In this document: piece after piece, positions 42,662 to 51,642 of the stretch
Layout of the letters: each line of letters starts with the position of its first letter
Position numbering within the stretch: position 1 is the first letter of the stretch
Source: Pararhizobium capsulatum DSM 1112
GTDB lineage: Bacteria; Pseudomonadota; Alphaproteobacteria; Rhizobiales; Rhizobiaceae
Length of the DNA: 64,000 nt
Reading direction: 5' to 3'
Assembly (NCBI RefSeq): GCF_030814475.1
Contig: NZ_JAUSVF010000001.1
Span: forward strand, 1,509,001-1,573,000
The notes under the pieces: generated by a model
Database searches by the model: none
Told to the model about the DNA's origin: nothing
Seen by the model: only the letters and a program-made list of their open reading frames with translations
Made by a program: the position numbers and the translations under genes

Positions 42662-44053
42662 ATGTCTACTGCAAATTACAGCTTTGAGCTTGATCCGGAT
42701 TCGTTCGTTTTCCGTTTTGCATTCGACTACCAGATAGACGGATACAGTGATCCCGAGACCGGAGAGTACTTCGCCGACACCAGCCGGTACGCGAGCTACG
42801 GAAATCTGAGTGGCTGGTCCTGGACGCAAGCGGGCTACGGCTATGAAAGCGGCTCTGGCACGATCGAACTGGGGTTTGATACCACGCCCGGCTTGCAGAA
42901 GCTGAAGTTACAGTTCACTGCGCAGAACGGCTTTTCGGGAGCCGCCATCTCCGCGAGTTGGAATGTGTTCAGTGCACCTTTCGAAACGACAAACCAGCAT
43001 ATTTCCGGCACCGATACGGCCGATATTCTGATCAGCGGCAGCGGCGCCGACCGGCTTCTGGCAGGAGCAGGCGATGACTATCTCTTTGCCGGGGGCGGGA
43101 AGGATCGATTGGAAGCCGGCCCCGGGAATGACCTTCTCAACGGTGGTACCGGCCGTGACGTGATGATCGGCGGCAGCGGTGATGATTTCTACTATGTCGA
43201 CGTTTCAACGGACAAGGTGGTCGAACTCGCCGGAGAGGGGCGGGACATTGTCTGGAGTATCGCCGATTATAAATTGAGCGCCAACGTCGAAGAACTTCGC
43301 CTGATGGGGCTTGCCGTTGACGGCGTTGGCAATGGTTTGAACAACCTGATCTCGGGCAATTCCGCAAACAACACGCTTAAAGGCGGCGAGGGGAACGACC
43401 AGCTATACGGCGACGCAGGGAATGACAGCCTCTTTGGCGAAGCAGGGACCGACTACCTTGACGGTGGTTCCGGGGCTGACCGCATGTCGGGCGGTGTTGA
43501 TAACGACAACTATTCGGTCGATGATCTGAACGACCGTGTCATCGAGGCCCGCAATGGCGGCTTCGATCTGGTCAATGTCTCCTATCAGCTTACAAGCTAC
43601 ACCCTGGGTGCCAATGTGGAAGCGCTCGCGGTTACGGGTGAGGCCCTGCATGGCACTGGCAACGGCCTCAATAACGATATGTTTGGCGGATACGGCGCCG
43701 ACATCTTCGAAGGCCTGGGCGGAGCTGACACTCTCAGAGGCAATGGCGGCAGTGACCGCCTGATCGGCGGTCGCGGTAATGATATCCTGTTGGGTGGCGC
43801 TGACGCCGATGTGTTCGTCTTCAACAAGGGAGATGGACACGACGAAGTTACCGACTTCCGCCACTCCGATCACGACACGATCGCACTTCACCTCGGAAGC
43901 AGGTTCGATACCTTTGCGGAGGTGCAGGCGGTAGCGCAGGCCGCCGGCTCGCAAGGAGGGGATACGCTGCTCACCTTCGGTCCGAAGGATAGCATCCTGC
44001 TTCACGACGTAAGCGTGACCTCGCTCTCCGCGTCCGACTTTTCGTATTTCTGA
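42662..44053 (+). CDS. RTX/hemolysin-type calcium-binding repeat protein
   Basis: Protein of 463 residues without an N-terminal signal peptide. An N-terminal domain of about 110 residues (FELDPDSFVFRFAFDYQIDG) is not recognised. Three blocks of glycine-rich nonapeptides (GGxGxDxLx) follow near residues 121-180, 235-285 and 340-395, for example GGSGADRMSGG, forming Ca2+-bound beta rolls. The C-terminus ends in the family-like VTSLSASDFSYF, a likely type I secretion signal. GGGAGG lies five bases before the ATG. No type I transporter is nearby, so export would use a system elsewhere. The role may be adhesion, biofilm or enzyme activity, none of it shown. Confidence 0.88.
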   Translation: MSTANYSFELDPDSFVFRFAFDYQIDGYSDPETGEYFADTSRYASYGNLSGWSWTQAGYGYESGSGTIELGFDTTPGLQKLKLQFTAQNGFSGAAISASWNVFSAPFETTNQHISGTDTADILISGSGADRLLAGAGDDYLFAGGGKDRLEAGPGNDLLNGGTGRDVMIGGSGDDFYYVDVSTDKVVELAGEGRDIVWSIADYKLSANVEELRLMGLAVDGVGNGLNNLISGNSANNTLKGGEGNDQLYGDAGNDSLFGEAGTDYLDGGSGADRMSGGVDNDNYSVDDLNDRVIEARNGGFDLVNVSYQLTSYTLGANVEALAVTGEALHGTGNGLNNDMFGGYGADIFEGLGGADTLRGNGGSDRLIGGRGNDILLGGADADVFVFNKGDGHDEVTDFRHSDHDTIALHLGSRFDTFAEVQAVAQAAGSQGGDTLLTFGPKDSILLHDVSVTSLSASDFSYF

Positions 44054-44163
44054 GCGGTTAAGACGAGAGCCTCAGCTGCTTGACTAAGCCTCACGCTGCC
44101 CATCGGCAAGGGGCACGACGCCCGGCTTTCCGACGACGGATGCAACAGCCGTAAGTTTATATG

Positions 44164-44472
44164 TCAGTTGCTGTTAGCTTGCGCCGGGGCGATGGTGATG
44201 CAGGCCTGCTCGAATTCTTCCATCGTTTCAGGCGTGTTGTCACCCGGCAAGACGGCATCTGTCGCGACGTCGCTACCTGCTTCCGGTGTCTCGCCGTCAT
44301 AGACGAAGGATTGGATGTAATAGGCGAGGCCACCCTTCCAGACCTTCCGTCCGTCGATATCCTGGCAGGCATAGGCTGTCTGCAAATCGCTCTGCAGCGC
44401 TTCTGCCGTCGGCTCGGCCGTTGGCATCTCTGCGGTTGTCATCAATGCTGTCAGCATCAGTGCGAAGATCAC
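44164..44472 (-). CDS. small secreted hypothetical protein
   Basis: Unrecognised protein of 102 residues. The N-terminus (IFALMLTALMTTAEMPTAEP) looks like a signal peptide; the mature part has two Cys (YACQDIDG, FEQACITI), which may form a disulfide, and an aromatic segment GGLAYYIQSFVYDG. A GTG at 44472 with AAGGA about eight bases upstream is the likely start; a TTG at 44517 would add an Arg-rich extension. It is convergent with the RTX gene. No function is proposed. Confidence 0.6.
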   Translation of the reverse strand: MIFALMLTALMTTAEMPTAEPTAEALQSDLQTAYACQDIDGRKVWKGGLAYYIQSFVYDGETPEAGSDVATDAVLPGDNTPETMEEFEQACITIAPAQANSN

Positions 44473-44732
44473 GAGGCGAGTCCTTCTTGCGAATCGCAAC
44501 GCGCGATTCCGAGCCAAACCTATAGTCCATCACTCTCCTGCGTTGTTACTGCGGTTACGTCATCCCAGGAAAAATCTCCAGAGCGTATCACCAGGGCAAC
44601 ATAAGCTTCGGTGCATATTGCCTGGGCTCGGCCAAGATCAATGCGCGGCAGGCTGGTTTCGTTCCCAGATGCCACGGACCAGCCTCTCACAAGGTCGTGA
44701 ATAAAGGCTCGATTGTCGGGGTATGAAGCGCT

Positions 44733-45431
44733 TCAAAGGCCGCCGAACTCGGTCAGGGCATCATCCTTGAACGGCTCTCCATCGTCTTTCCTGAGCGGGC
44801 GAAAGCTCATGCGGTGAAGCGGGCAAGGACCGCCTTCCGCGATTGCCTGCCGGTGGCGGGCGGTTGCGTATCCGGCGTGTCCGGCAAAGCCGTAGACGGG
44901 AAAGACGAGGTGGGCGCGCGTCATCATCCGGTCGCGCGTCACCTTGGCGATGATCGAGGCGGCCGCAATCGAGACCGATCGGGCGTCGCCCTTGACGACA
45001 GCCTTGCCGCCGCAGGCCATGCCCGGCGGAACATCCCGCCCGTCACTCAGCACATAGGCCGGCTTGACCGCGAGGCCGGCAACGGCGCGACGCATGGCGT
45101 CGAGGCTTGCCTTGCGAATGTCTGTACGGTCGATCCGGCCGGCGCTGGATGAGGCAACCGAAACGATCGCGTTGGCCAGGATGATGTCGTAAAGCTCTTC
45201 CCTTCTGATAACGGAGAGCTGCTTGCTGTCATTCAGCCCCTCCGGAATATTGTTCGGATCGAGGATTACGGCCGCCGCGACGACCGGACCTGCGAGCGGT
45301 CCTCGCCCAGCCTCGTCCGTTCCCGCGATCGGCCAGAAGCCCTCACGCCGGACGCTGAGCTCGATGGAAAAATCCGGCCCGCAGGCATCATCGAAAAGAA
45401 AAGGGGAATCGGGCAACGCGCTTCGTGACAT
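44733..45431 (-). CDS. rnhB: ribonuclease HII
   Basis: Removes RNA from RNA-DNA hybrids and single ribonucleotides from DNA. The active-site motif [18 protein letters not shown] carries the catalytic Asp-Glu pair; [33 protein letters not shown] (next Asp) and [11 protein letters not shown] follow. Length (232 residues) is normal with the start at 45431 ([15 protein letters not shown]); a longer open frame lacks support. It lies 169 bases downstream of the radical SAM gene on the same strand. Confidence 0.94.
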   Translation of the reverse strand: MSRSALPDSPFLFDDACGPDFSIELSVRREGFWPIAGTDEAGRGPLAGPVVAAAVILDPNNIPEGLNDSKQLSVIRREELYDIILANAIVSVASSSAGRIDRTDIRKASLDAMRRAVAGLAVKPAYVLSDGRDVPPGMACGGKAVVKGDARSVSIAAASIIAKVTRDRMMTRAHLVFPVYGFAGHAGYATARHRQAIAEGGPCPLHRMSFRPLRKDDGEPFKDDALTEFGGL

Positions 45432-45600
45432 GGACGGAAACTCGCACAGAAGCCCGATTCCCTGCAAGTCCCCCCGGCCGGATGCGGCGACGACCGGGGG
45501 ATTGGCCGCTCCCGTCACAGGGACGAACGGGATCGGCATGCTCGTGAGCCGGGCAAAGGCCGGCGGATTTCAAACGCGGCTTGAGGCCGTTTGCCAGCCC

Positions 45601-46758
45601 TTAGAGGAGGGAAAGCTGAACGCCCAAGCCGAGCGGCGGCACGAAGAGATCGCCGTTGAGCGGCCTCTTTGTCAGGTTGAGTTCAAGTCGCTTGGCCGCC
45701 AGTTCAAAGCGGCGACCGATCTGCCACGCATAGGGACCAGCCCCTTTCATGCGTTTGCCGAACTCCGCATCGTAATCTCTGCCGCCACGCATCGAGCGCA
45801 CCAGCGACATGACGTGGCGATAGCGATCCGGATAGTTTCGCAGCAGCCAGTCACGAAACAGCGGGCTCACCTCCAGCGGCAGGCGCAGCAGAACGTAGCT
45901 CGCAAATTCCGCGCCCGCGGCCTTGCCGCTATCAAGCACCCGTTCGATCTCATGATCGTTGAGGGCAGGAATGACCGGCGCCATCATCACCGTCGTCGGA
46001 ATGCCGGCTTCCGAGAGTGCCTTGATGGCTTCGAGCCTCTTGCCCGGTGTGGAGGCGCGTGGTTCCATCAGGCGGGCAAGCTTGCGGTCGAGTGTCGTCA
46101 CCGAAAGTCCGACCTTCGCCAAACCTTTCTCTGCCATATCAGCGAGAATATCGATGTCGCGCATCACCATCGCCGATTTCGTGACGATCATGACCGGATG
46201 GTTGCATGCCTGCAGCACTTCGAGGATCTGGCGCATGATCCGCCATTCCTTCTCGATCGGCTGATAGGGATCGGTGTTGGTGCCAAGCGCTATCGGCCGC
46301 ACCTTGTAGCCGGGCTTCGCCAGCTCCCGCTCCAAGAGACGCGGTGCATCCGGCTTGGCAAACAGCTTGGCTTCGAAATCGAGCCCCGGCGAGAGCCCCA
46401 TATAGGCGTGGGTCGGCCGCGCAAAACAATAGATGCAGCCATGCTCGCAGCCGCGATAGGGGTTCACCGACCGGTCGAACGGAATATCGGGGCTGTCATT
46501 GCGGCTGATGATCGACCGCGGCTTCTCGATCTGAACCTCGGTCTTGAAGGGCGGCAAGTCTTCGAGCGAGCTCCAGCCGTCATCCTCCGTCTCGCGTGCC
46601 AGGGGCTCGAAGCGGCCTGTCGTATTCAGCCCGGCGCCCCGTCCGCGACGGCGGTCGATATCGATGCGCAGGCCGGAATTGGCCACCAGCGCATCGGCAA
46701 TATCAGCCGAGTGGCCGGGCGCAAATGCGCCCTGCCTGAGTTCAGACAGATCGGTCAT
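45601..46758 (-). CDS. PA0069-family radical SAM protein
   Basis: Radical S-adenosylmethionine protein of 385 residues. The iron-sulfur motif is R-G-C-E-H-G-C-I-Y-C (CxxxCxxC), followed by YCFARPTHAYMGLSPGLDFE, the signature of the PA0069/SPL-like group distantly related to spore photoproduct lyase. IALGTNTDPYQPIEKEW and VMMAPVIPALNDHE are further conserved blocks. The substrate is unknown. The start at 46758 (MTDLSELRQG) has GGGAG eight bases upstream. It is upstream of rnhB on the same strand, which may hint at nucleic-acid maintenance. Confidence 0.88.
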   Translation of the reverse strand: MTDLSELRQGAFAPGHSADIADALVANSGLRIDIDRRRGRGAGLNTTGRFEPLARETEDDGWSSLEDLPPFKTEVQIEKPRSIISRNDSPDIPFDRSVNPYRGCEHGCIYCFARPTHAYMGLSPGLDFEAKLFAKPDAPRLLERELAKPGYKVRPIALGTNTDPYQPIEKEWRIMRQILEVLQACNHPVMIVTKSAMVMRDIDILADMAEKGLAKVGLSVTTLDRKLARLMEPRASTPGKRLEAIKALSEAGIPTTVMMAPVIPALNDHEIERVLDSGKAAGAEFASYVLLRLPLEVSPLFRDWLLRNYPDRYRHVMSLVRSMRGGRDYDAEFGKRMKGAGPYAWQIGRRFELAAKRLELNLTKRPLNGDLFVPPLGLGVQLSLL

Positions 46759-46964
46759 GGAACAAACTCCCGGAAACAGCGCCGTTCTCCGACGGTTTCG
46801 TGAGGGAATCTTTATCGCCAAAATGAGAACAATGCAAGAACAAATTCCCGCATCGCGATTTCACTGGGAACGCCCCATGGTTTAGATTCATGATTAATGA
46901 AGGCTGAAGCCTGTGTCAGGCAGGGTCATGTGGCAATTCCGTTTGCGATGCGGTAGGACGGGCC

Positions 46965-47492
46965 ATGCTGTCGATCATCATGGAAACCCGCAACAACGAG
47001 GCCGAGCTCGCACAGAGCCTGTCGGCTCTTGTCTCCGGCGCGGTTGAAGGATTGGTCAGCGATGTCATCGTTCTGGATCATGGTTCCGAAGACGGTTCGT
47101 CTCGGGTGGCTGATGCCGCCGGTTGCCGCTTTTTCCTCGAATGGGAACTGGGCGATGTGATCCGCTCGGCGCGAGGCGAATGGCTGTTGGTGCTGGAGCC
47201 CGGCGCGCGGCTGACGGGTCGCTGGATTGACGATATCGCGGAATATATGGCGCTCAACCGGGCACCCGCGCGGTTTTCGCCCGCACGACTTTATCGCAAA
47301 CCGCTGCTGAAACGCCTTTTCCGCCGCGGTTCCGCGTTGGAGCATGGTCTTCTGGTTCCGCGCAACGCGGCGGCGGCCACGAGCGGCAAGCGGCTGGATG
47401 ATCTCGTGAAGGCGCTCTCGGCACGGCGGTTGGCGGTGGAGATCATCCCGGCCTGGGTTGCTACGGAAGCCCGTGACCCCTCGCGGAGATAA
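46965..47492 (+). CDS. short glycosyltransferase-2-like protein
   Basis: Protein of 175 residues with the first half of a GT-A fold: MLSIIMETRNNEAELAQSL, then VIVLDHGSEDGSSRVADAAG and GEWLLVLEPGARL, where a DxD-like motif would be expected but is weak. It is shorter than typical GT2 enzymes (about 230-350), so catalytic activity is uncertain. No membrane segment is present. It stands alone, convergent with a possible minus-strand transcript and moaB. Confidence 0.75.
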   Translation: MLSIIMETRNNEAELAQSLSALVSGAVEGLVSDVIVLDHGSEDGSSRVADAAGCRFFLEWELGDVIRSARGEWLLVLEPGARLTGRWIDDIAEYMALNRAPARFSPARLYRKPLLKRLFRRGSALEHGLLVPRNAAAATSGKRLDDLVKALSARRLAVEIIPAWVATEARDPSRR

Positions 47493-47522
47493 GAAGAAAG
47501 GCGGGCTCTTTCGAACCCGCCC
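47491..47522 (-). terminator. strong minus-strand intrinsic terminator
   Basis: On the minus strand the arms GGCGGGTTC and GAGCCCGCC pair fully (with one G-U wobble) around a GAAA tetraloop, followed by TTTCTTCTT. On the plus strand there is no T run. It overlaps the glycosyltransferase stop and implies a leftward transcript arising from 47523-47831. Confidence 0.65.
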
Positions 47523-47831
47523 GTACTTGATGAAATCACTTCTGAAAAGGGATTTTCACGCGTCAGCGCGTCGTATGACCACTTTTGCCGTGCCTGGGAT
47601 GGCGTGTGCCACCGTCAGCATTCTGAGAGACTGAAATCTCCGGCATGCATGCCTGCAGCATTAACGGTGATGTAAGTCGGCCGTCGATGCATCTGCCTCT
47701 GCCCCCGCTGCCTTCCCCTTGTCCCCGCTACTGGAATTCTTATAGACGACACAAGCAGGGTCTCGCTGTCCCCTGGGGAACACGCGTTGCCAAGGATTTG
47801 GAGTCCGTGTTTTAAGGGCGAAGGTTTCGGC
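47493..47831. other. spacer holding a candidate minus-strand small gene
   Basis: This 339-base stretch between the glycosyltransferase gene and moaB contains the minus-strand terminator and small frame noted separately. The remainder includes a pyrimidine-rich patch (47694-47730) and no recognised gene, repeat or RNA. Confidence 0.4.
47563..47646 (-). CDS. possible 27-residue small protein
   Basis: A short frame encoding MPEISVSQNADGGTRHPRHG followed by KSGHTTR, rich in His, Arg and Gly. It is the best coding candidate for the leftward transcript that ends at the terminator at 47491-47522. The upstream ribosome site is weak (CAGG five bases away). The transcript could equally be noncoding. 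Confidence 0.3.
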   Translation of the reverse strand: MPEISVSQNADGGTRHPRHGKSGHTTR

Positions 47832-48374
47832 TCAGCCGCGTTTCAGATGTTCATCCAGGCGGGGCATGATCTCGACGAAGTTGCAGGGCGTGTGGCGATA
47901 GTCGAATTGCTGCTTCAGGATGCCATCCCAGGCGTCGCGGCAGGCTCCGGGCGAGCCGGGTAGAACGAAGACGAAGGTCGTGCCGATCAAGCCGGCCGTT
48001 GCACGCGACTGGACCGTCGATGTGCCGATCTTCTCGTAGGAAATGCGGTGGAAGACCGCCGAAAAGCCATCCATTCGCTTGTCGAACAGCGGCTCCAGCG
48101 CATCGGGGGTGACATCGCGCCCCGTAAAGCCCGTGCCGCCCGTTGTGATAACAACATCGATGGCGGGGTCGTTTGACCAGGCCAGCACCGTCTCGGCGAT
48201 GGCGGCGCGATCGTCCGGCACTATGGTGCGCTCGGCAAGCATATGGCCGGCGTCAGTGATTCGGGCGGCAAGCGTATCGCCGGAGCGATCATCGGCGAGC
48301 GTGCGCGTATCGGAAACGGTCATGACCGCAAAGCTGACGGGAACAAAAGGTTTTGTTTCGTCAAGCTGTGTCAT
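47832..48374 (-). CDS. moaB: molybdenum cofactor biosynthesis protein MoaB
   Basis: MogA/MoaB-family protein of 180 residues that adenylylates molybdopterin or assists its metal insertion. Motifs are VMTVSDTRTLADDRSGDTLA, the active-site loop TTGGTGFTGRDVTPDAL, and LPGSPGACRDAWDGIL. The start at 48374 has GGAGGAG about six bases upstream and overlaps the end of ispE by 14 bases, so the two genes are cotranscribed although functionally unrelated. Confidence 0.92.
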   Translation of the reverse strand: MTQLDETKPFVPVSFAVMTVSDTRTLADDRSGDTLAARITDAGHMLAERTIVPDDRAAIAETVLAWSNDPAIDVVITTGGTGFTGRDVTPDALEPLFDKRMDGFSAVFHRISYEKIGTSTVQSRATAGLIGTTFVFVLPGSPGACRDAWDGILKQQFDYRHTPCNFVEIMPRLDEHLKRG

Positions 48375-49317
48375 GATGATCTCCTCCAATGCTGAAACAG
48401 CGCAGAACGTACCAGTCGGGATGATCTGCGCAAAGCATCTCCGCCGCCCGATCGCGCGCATGTTCATCGGAAAACAGGCCGAAGCAGGTGGCACCCGAGC
48501 CCGACATGCGGGCAAGGCGAGCGCCGGTTTCAGAAAGGGCCTGGGAAACATCACCGATGACCGGCGCAAGTGCCTGGGCCGGCGGCTCAAGATCGTTGCG
48601 CATGGCTGCCAGTGCACCAATCCAATCAGCGGCCGCAACCGTATGATGGGGCAGCACAAGCGACGGATTGGCCTTGTTCGTCAGTGTGCGAAAGATGACG
48701 GGCGTCGAGACCGGCACACGCGGGTTGACGAGCAGCATCGGGAAGGCCGGAAAGGCGGCAAGCGCCTCCGTCCGCTCGCCGACGCCGCGCGCCATCAAAG
48801 GCTTGCCGTGAAAGCACATGGGCACATCTGCGCCGAGCTGAAGCGCAACAGCGGCGAGATCGTCCGAAAACCTATCGTCCACAAAGGGAGGAACAGCCCA
48901 CAACGCGAGCAGCCCCCTCAACGTTGCTGCGGCATCGGCCGAGCCACCACCAATGCCGGAGGCAACTGGCAAATTCTTTTCAAGATGCAGATGCATCGGC
49001 CTCGCGGGAAGGCCACGTTGCAGCAGCAGTGCACGCAGGCTGTTGCGCGCCTTGAGCACGAGATTGCCGGACGCGGCAGGCCCGTCGGCTGGAATATCGC
49101 ACGCGAAGCTGCCCGAGACCGTGAAGCGGTCCTCGTCCGTAGCAGAGAGGCCAACACGATCTCCCCGGTCCGCGAAGGTCACGATGCTTTCGAGGAGGTG
49201 ATGCCCGTCCGCCCGCTGACCGATCACATGCAGCGCAAGATTGATCTTGGCGGGTGCCGACTGCACAAGGTCGAAGTGCGGCAGGTTTTCGTTCAGGGAT
49301 GCATTCGCAGCAGTCAT
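48361..49317 (-). CDS. ispE: 4-diphosphocytidyl-2-C-methyl-D-erythritol kinase
   Basis: GHMP kinase of the non-mevalonate isoprenoid pathway, phosphorylating CDP-ME at the 2-hydroxyl. The N-terminus has APAKINLALHVIGQRADGHH, and the ATP-binding loop is LPVASGIGGGSADAAATLRG; MSGSGATCFGLF is the third GHMP motif. Length (318 residues) is normal. Downstream in the same direction is moaB, overlapping by 14 bases. A polyprenyl diphosphate synthase gene, which uses the pathway's products, lies 2.3 kb upstream on the same strand. Confidence 0.95.
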   Translation of the reverse strand: MTAANASLNENLPHFDLVQSAPAKINLALHVIGQRADGHHLLESIVTFADRGDRVGLSATDEDRFTVSGSFACDIPADGPAASGNLVLKARNSLRALLLQRGLPARPMHLHLEKNLPVASGIGGGSADAAATLRGLLALWAVPPFVDDRFSDDLAAVALQLGADVPMCFHGKPLMARGVGERTEALAAFPAFPMLLVNPRVPVSTPVIFRTLTNKANPSLVLPHHTVAAADWIGALAAMRNDLEPPAQALAPVIGDVSQALSETGARLARMSGSGATCFGLFSDEHARDRAAEMLCADHPDWYVLRCFSIGGDHHDTA

Positions 49318-49354
49318 GCCAGAGCCTTCAGGAGAAAGGCAGCTGCCGCCAACT

Positions 49355-49489
49355 CCCTCTTCTCCCCAGCGGGGAGAAGGTGGCGCAAAGCGCCGGATGA
49401 GGGGGACGGCTGGCTCTGAACATCAGGCAAAGACCCCCTCATCGCCTCGCCTTCGCTCGCCTCTTCTCCCCGCTGGGGAGAAGAGGCGG
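49355..49489. repeat. dispersed palindromic repeat, copy 1
   Basis: Two inverted arms, each built on CTTCTCCCC-AGC-GGGGAGAAG, enclose sequence with GGATGAGGGGG on one side and CCCCCTCATCGCC on the other. The same pattern recurs at 53081-53217. It lies between ispE and the TPR gene and resembles REP-like elements of rhizobial genomes. Confidence 0.8.
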
Positions 49490-49545
49490 CAAGCCACCAT
49501 CGCCTGCTAGTCATGCTGACATCCTGTTCAGAACGGAAAACCCGA

Positions 49546-51375
49546 TCAGGACTTCTTGCCGGCCGTATCCACGGGGTCTGCCTTCTTCGGCAGAGTTTCC
49601 TCCGCATCGGCCGCGCTCGGAACATTTTCCTTCAGTGCCGGCAGGCCGTTCTCGATCTTGGCCTTGATCTTCGGAATTTCCGCCTCTTCCGGCTTCAGTT
49701 CCAGCGTCTGGTTCCACTGGAACACGGCTTCGAGCTTGCGCCCGACGCGCCAGTAGGCATCGCCCAGATGGTCATTGATCGTCGGATCGCCGGCCAGGAG
49801 TTCGGCGGCCCGCTCCAGCTCTGAAACGGCGTCGTCGAAGCGGTTCATGCGGAAATAGGCCCAGCCGAGCGAATCGACGATATAGCCGTCATCCGGCTTC
49901 AGCTCGACAGCCTTGCGGATCATCTCCAGGCCCTTGTCGAGGTTGATGTTCATATCGACCCAGGAATAGCCGAGATAGTTCAGCACCTGCGGCTGGTCCG
50001 GGTTGAGTTCCAGCGCCTTGGTGAAGTTCGGCTCGGCCTTGGCCCATTCCTTCAGCCGCTCGTAAGCGATGCCGCGCTGGAAGAAGATCGACCAGTCCTT
50101 TTTCTGCGGAAGCGGGCCGATCGATTCGACGGCCTGGTCGTAGACATGGGCCATTTCCTTGTAGTCCTTGGCGTCCGACAGCACGCTGCCATAGGCGACA
50201 TAGCTGCGGATGTCCTTCGGATCGAGCTCGAGCAAGCCCTTCAGGTGCTTCTTGGATTCCTCCACCTTGCCAATGGAGGCGAGGGCCAGCCCCAGCTGCA
50301 TTTCCGAGAGGCGGCGCATCGGCGAGCCTTCCGGCACGCTTTTATAGAGTTCGATAGCCTGCTCAGGCTTCTTCAGCGTCTCGGCAACGCCGCCAAGCAT
50401 GACGAGAATATCGGCGCTATCCGGGTCAAGCGCCCGAGCCGACTGCAGATAGAGCGAAACGATGTCTTCCGCACCTTCGCGGTTCAGTGCAGCGCCGATC
50501 GTGAAGAGAACGGCGGCAGCACCCTGGGCAGCGTCGCGGACCTGCTGCTCCTGTGGCTGGCCCTTTTCGATGCTGGTGCGCAGGGCGCTGAGCGGGGCAT
50601 AGTTGTTGAGGAAGTTCTCGCCGACGGCGATCGCATCCAGCGCTTTCTGCTTGTTGCCGTCACGGGCTTCGAGACGCGCGAGTGCGGTGACTGCCCGCAG
50701 GAACGTGTCGGGGGCCGCACCGCCGCCATTGCGGTCGAGCACGGCATCATTGAACTTGGAGCGGGCCGTCGCCTTGTCACCGGCAGCAAGAGCGATGGCA
50801 CCTTCATGGTAGTTCTTGAAGATCGCAAACCATTCCGGACCTTCCATGGCCTGGATCGAGGCGATCGCATCCTTGGGATTGCCCGAGCCGGCCTTGGCCC
50901 AGCCGATCAACAGCCCGTTGAGCAGCCGGTCGAGATCGTTCGGGCCGTTATAGACCAGAAGCTTCTCCGCCTTGCGGTATTCCCGCTTGCGGATGGCCTC
51001 GACGGCGCGAGTAACGGTGGTGATGCGCTCGACAGAGCCATCGGATTTCAGCTGTTCAGCAACCTTCACGCCCTCCTGGAACTGACCGTTCATCAGAAGC
51101 GTGATCATCAGCCGCTGCTTGACTTCGACATTGTCCGGCTGGAATTCGAGAGCCGTGCGGTAGAGCTTGGTGGCGACATCGAGATCACGATCGACGTCTG
51201 CCGTGCGGGCTGCAAGGAAGGCGCCTGAGAAGCTGTTGATCGAATTGACATCGAACGGCTTCGTCTCAGTGGCAGCCGGCGTCTCCTCGGCAAAGCTGTG
51301 GGGCGCGCTGGCGAAGGAGGCGAGGGCCATAAGCGCTGCACCACTGAGGAGGCGAAGAATGTGTATCTGCCGCAT
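49546..51375 (-). CDS. secreted TPR-repeat protein
   Basis: Protein of 609 residues with a signal peptide (ILRLLSGAALMALASFASAP) and tetratricopeptide repeats through most of its length, clearest in the second half (RRLSEMQLGLALASIGKVEE; YLGYSWVDMNINLDKGLEMI; SLGWAYFRMNRFDDAVSELE; LGDAYWRVGRKLEAVFQWNQ). TPR superhelices are protein-binding scaffolds; this envelope protein may help assemble an outer-membrane or polysaccharide complex, but nothing nearby identifies the partner. Conserved as a hypothetical protein in Rhizobiaceae as far as can be recalled. It is flanked by ispE and the polyprenyl synthase gene on the same strand. Confidence 0.85.
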   Translation of the reverse strand: MRQIHILRLLSGAALMALASFASAPHSFAEETPAATETKPFDVNSINSFSGAFLAARTADVDRDLDVATKLYRTALEFQPDNVEVKQRLMITLLMNGQFQEGVKVAEQLKSDGSVERITTVTRAVEAIRKREYRKAEKLLVYNGPNDLDRLLNGLLIGWAKAGSGNPKDAIASIQAMEGPEWFAIFKNYHEGAIALAAGDKATARSKFNDAVLDRNGGGAAPDTFLRAVTALARLEARDGNKQKALDAIAVGENFLNNYAPLSALRTSIEKGQPQEQQVRDAAQGAAAVLFTIGAALNREGAEDIVSLYLQSARALDPDSADILVMLGGVAETLKKPEQAIELYKSVPEGSPMRRLSEMQLGLALASIGKVEESKKHLKGLLELDPKDIRSYVAYGSVLSDAKDYKEMAHVYDQAVESIGPLPQKKDWSIFFQRGIAYERLKEWAKAEPNFTKALELNPDQPQVLNYLGYSWVDMNINLDKGLEMIRKAVELKPDDGYIVDSLGWAYFRMNRFDDAVSELERAAELLAGDPTINDHLGDAYWRVGRKLEAVFQWNQTLELKPEEAEIPKIKAKIENGLPALKENVPSAADAEETLPKKADPVDTAGKKS

Positions 51376-51642
51376 GACAAGCCTTTCGTTGCGGAGCGTC
51401 CCGATGGCCGCTACCGGATTCGCGCGGAATCAATTCCCAGAATATTAGCGCATAACCCGAACAACCGGAATCGGTAGCATTGCGGATCATGCGGCCATCA
51501 CCAATCTGTCCGAAAAGGACCATCGGAGGCCAAAGGGGGAAGGTCACTTCCCCCATCAGGCATTCTCCCGAAACAGAATGGCTTTTTTGGCGCAACGCAG
51601 CAAGAATTTCGTGGCTCAGGGTGAACGGAACTTGACAGGATA

